Shown here piece by piece: positions 32,824-34,825 of a stretch of 34,825 nt of DNA. Positions within the stretch are counted from its first letter, which is position 1. Each line of letters starts with the position of its first letter. Source of the stretch: an uncultured Phycisphaerae bacterium (GTDB taxonomy: Bacteria; Planctomycetota; Phycisphaerae; UBA1845; PWPN01); contig CALLOB010000056.1 of the NCBI GenBank assembly GCA_938005315.1, positions 1 through 34,825 on the forward strand, written 5' to 3'. Position numbers and translations under genes: made by a program. A model generated the notes under the pieces. It was not told the DNA's origin. It did not search any database and saw only the letters and a list, made by a program, of their open reading frames with translations.

Positions 32824-34825
32824 ATGCCGTTGCAGGAAAAAATGACCTACGTTCTGGGCCTTGACCTCGGGGCGGAATCGCTGGGGTGGGCGGTTCTGGA
32901 AACCAGGGACGGCGAGGTCGTGCGTATCGAGCGGACCGGTGTTCATACCTTCGACGCGGGCGTTGAAGGGGACATCGAATCGGGCAAGGATCAGTCCAGG
33001 GCCGCCGTGCGCCGAGAGGCCCGCCTGCCCCGCCGCCAGCTCTGGAGGCGTGCGAACCGCCGCCGGAAGATTCTCCGCATCCTGCAGCATCACGGACTGC
33101 TTCCGCCTGGGGAGGTTCGAACCCCAGAGCAGATCCACGATCTGTTTCTGAAGCTGGATGCCGACCTCCGGGCGGTTCACCTGCCGGCCGGCGATGATGT
33201 CGCGCCACACATGCTGCCCTATCGTCTCCGGGCCAGGGCTCTGGACCACAAGCTGGAACCCTGGGAGCTGGGGCGGGTGTTCTACCATCTGGCCCAGCGT
33301 CGCGGGTTTCTCTCGAACCGCCGCTCGCCGGTCCGCGAGGGTGAGGACGAAGGGCAGGTCAAGGCCGGCATTTCCGAGCTGGCCGCGGACATCAAGGCCA
33401 AAGGCGCCAGGACGCTGGGCGAATACCTGGCCGGGCTCGACCCCAGATCCGAGCGGGTTCGCCGCCGTTGGACGGCTCGAGCGATGTTCCTGGAGGAGTT
33501 CGATCGGATCTGGGCGGCTCAGGCGCCGCACCACCCCTGCCTGACGGAGGATCTTCGCAAGCGGCTGCATCGAGCCCTGTTTTTCCAGCGGCCGTTGAAG
33601 TCGCAGAAGGGACTTGTCGGCCGCTGCGAACTGATGCCCGGCCGCAGACGTGCAGCGATGGCCCTGCCCATCGCCCAGCGCTTCCGGCTGCTGCAGAAGG
33701 TCAACGATCTGAAGATCCGCCTCCCGGACGGCGAGGATCGCTTTCTGACGCCTGAGGAGCGGGCGAAGCTGGCCCGGGCTCTGGACGCCGAGGGCGACAT
33801 GACCTTCGCAGCCATCAGGCATCGCAAGTGCCTCGGCCTGCCGCGAGAGGCGACCTTCAACCTCCAGGAGGGCGGAGAGAAGAAGCTGCCGGGCAACCGC
33901 ACCTACGCGAAGCTCCGAGAAGCCCTGGGGAACCGCTGGGACTCTCTTTCGGCCGAGGATCGAAACCGCATCGTGCTGGAACTGCTCAGTTTTCAGAAGC
34001 CCGAGGCCCTTGCGCGCCGGCTGATGAAGGTCTGGAACCTCGACGAGCCCACGGCCGCGAAGCTGTCGGAGGTGCGACTGGAGGACGGTTACGCCCGGCA
34101 TTGCCGAAAGGCCATCGAGCGACTCCTGCCTCTCATGGAGGCCGGCCTTCCTTACGCCACCGCCCGTAAAGAGGCCTTTCCCGAGAGCTTCACGCCCGGC
34201 GAGCCGGAGGACCTGCTGCCGCCCGTAAAGGACGCGCTCCAGGACCTGCGCAACCCGGCCGTCTGCCGGGCCCTGACCGAGCTGCGAAAGGTGGTCAACG
34301 CCATCATCCGCAGATACGGCAAGCCCGAGCGGATCCGCATCGAGCTGGCCAACGACCTCAAACGTCCCCGCAAGCAGCGCGCGGAAATCAGCAAGCTCAA
34401 CCGCGACCGCCAGCAGGAACGGGAGCAGGCCGCTGCGGACATTCGAAGCAGCCTGCCCGGACTGGAACCGCGGCGCGCTGATATCGAGAAATGGATGCTG
34501 GCCGAGGAGTGCAACTGGATCTGCCCGTACACCGGTCGCTCGATCAGCGCCGCGGCGCTTCTGGGGCCCACGCCGCAGTTCGACATCGAACACATCTGGC
34601 CGATGAGCCGGTCCCTGGACAACACCTTCGCCAACAATACGCTCTGCTACCATGAGGAGAATCGCGATCGCAAGGGCAATCGCACGCCGTGGGAGGCCTA
34701 TGGCGCCGATACGGAGAAATGGGACGACATACTCGCACGGGTGAGGCGTTTTCGCGGTCCGCTGGCTCGCGAGAAGTTCCGGCGGTTCACGGCCGGAGAA
34801 ATCCCGCAGGATTTCACCGATCGCC
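32824..34825 (+). CDS. cas9: Cas9 endonuclease, type II-C-like (partial, runs off right edge)
   Basis: 667 codons, open to the window end. RNA-guided DNA nuclease of CRISPR immunity. RuvC-I is at 9-24 with catalytic Asp14 (YVLGLDLGAESLGWAVLE). An Arg-rich bridge helix follows (about 60-95, RREARLPRRQLWRRANRRRK). VFYHLAQRRGFLSNRR is typical of type II-C. Next come a compact helical recognition lobe, then RuvC-II with Glu507 in RIRIELANDL. The HNH domain has FDIEHIWPMSRSLDN, with catalytic His590, then NNTLCYHEENRDRKGN. HNH sits almost where it does in the 1082-aa Neisseria meningitidis enzyme (His588), so the whole protein is probably about 1050-1150 aa. RuvC-III and the PAM-interacting domain are outside the window. 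ATG 32824 has AAGGGGAG 6 nt upstream; Met7 is an alternative start. Confidence 0.97.
   Translation, partial: MPLQEKMTYVLGLDLGAESLGWAVLETRDGEVVRIERTGVHTFDAGVEGDIESGKDQSRAAVRREARLPRRQLWRRANRRRKILRILQHHGLLPPGEVRTPEQIHDLFLKLDADLRAVHLPAGDDVAPHMLPYRLRARALDHKLEPWELGRVFYHLAQRRGFLSNRRSPVREGEDEGQVKAGISELAADIKAKGARTLGEYLAGLDPRSERVRRRWTARAMFLEEFDRIWAAQAPHHPCLTEDLRKRLHRALFFQRPLKSQKGLVGRCELMPGRRRAAMALPIAQRFRLLQKVNDLKIRLPDGEDRFLTPEERAKLARALDAEGDMTFAAIRHRKCLGLPREATFNLQEGGEKKLPGNRTYAKLREALGNRWDSLSAEDRNRIVLELLSFQKPEALARRLMKVWNLDEPTAAKLSEVRLEDGYARHCRKAIERLLPLMEAGLPYATARKEAFPESFTPGEPEDLLPPVKDALQDLRNPAVCRALTELRKVVNAIIRRYGKPERIRIELANDLKRPRKQRAEISKLNRDRQQEREQAAADIRSSLPGLEPRRADIEKWMLAEECNWICPYTGRSISAAALLGPTPQFDIEHIWPMSRSLDNTFANNTLCYHEENRDRKGNRTPWEAYGADTEKWDDILARVRRFRGPLAREKFRRFTAGEIPQDFTDR

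Noticed and set aside
32623-34653. Long open frame on the strand opposite cas9
   Set aside because: It is antisense to an unambiguous Cas9 with intact catalytic motifs; such frames arise from high GC at third codon positions.

Overview
The window is a GC-rich chromosomal segment from a flagellated heterotrophic bacterium. The mix of an enlarged FliD, GH172 and GH2 glycosidases, an SSS-family symporter and a compact type II-C-like Cas9 suggests Planctomycetota, possibly Phycisphaerae. That placement is inference from gene content; there is no rRNA gene here to test it.

Layout. 1-4021: minus-strand housekeeping genes (HDOD protein, RlmI-type methyltransferase, N-acetylmuramoyl-L-alanine amidase) and a decayed GH28-like gene. 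4398-8317: plus-strand fliD and fliS. 9238-19401: an integrated element at a tRNA-Pro(UGG) gene. It holds a frameshifted serine recombinase whose 3' end reads into the tRNA, a small coupled gene, a winged-helix regulator, a RecA/AAA-type ATPase with an unusual Walker A, and a fused prohead protease/major capsid gene broken by a frameshift. Its right part is a modification/restriction-like cassette: a vsr remnant, a beta-class DNA methyltransferase and two PD-(D/E)XK-like proteins. The right end repeats the arrangement of the left end: the tRNA 3' octamer, a 15-nt gap, and a homologous remnant of the recombinase 3' end.

19561-25324: minus-strand metabolic genes, agmatine deiminase and N-carbamoylputrescine amidase (agmatine to putrescine), then a GH172/DUF2961 protein and a GH2 beta-mannosidase-like enzyme. 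25445-28583: a fluoride-response operon, with promoter, fluoride riboswitch and intrinsic terminator in front of crcB, a cation:proton antiporter, a UspA protein, a DUF190 protein and a small TPR-like protein. 28650-31713: an SSS symporter and a YbjN-like protein, both minus strand.

31714-34825: about 600 bases without a gene, a short tandem-repeat cluster, then a CRISPR locus entered from its left side. A minus-strand small RNA with its own promoter and intrinsic terminator (candidate tracrRNA) is divergent from a plus-strand cas9 that runs off the right edge after 667 codons. No CRISPR array, cas1 or cas2 is inside the window.

The most notable points are the divergent cas9/tracrRNA-like locus, the tRNA-Pro element with repeated ends and an uncharacterised MTase plus twin-nuclease cassette, the five-gene fluoride operon, and the very large FliD. 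At least three element genes carry single-base frameshifts. Either the element is decaying or the assembly has indel errors; the sequence alone cannot decide.
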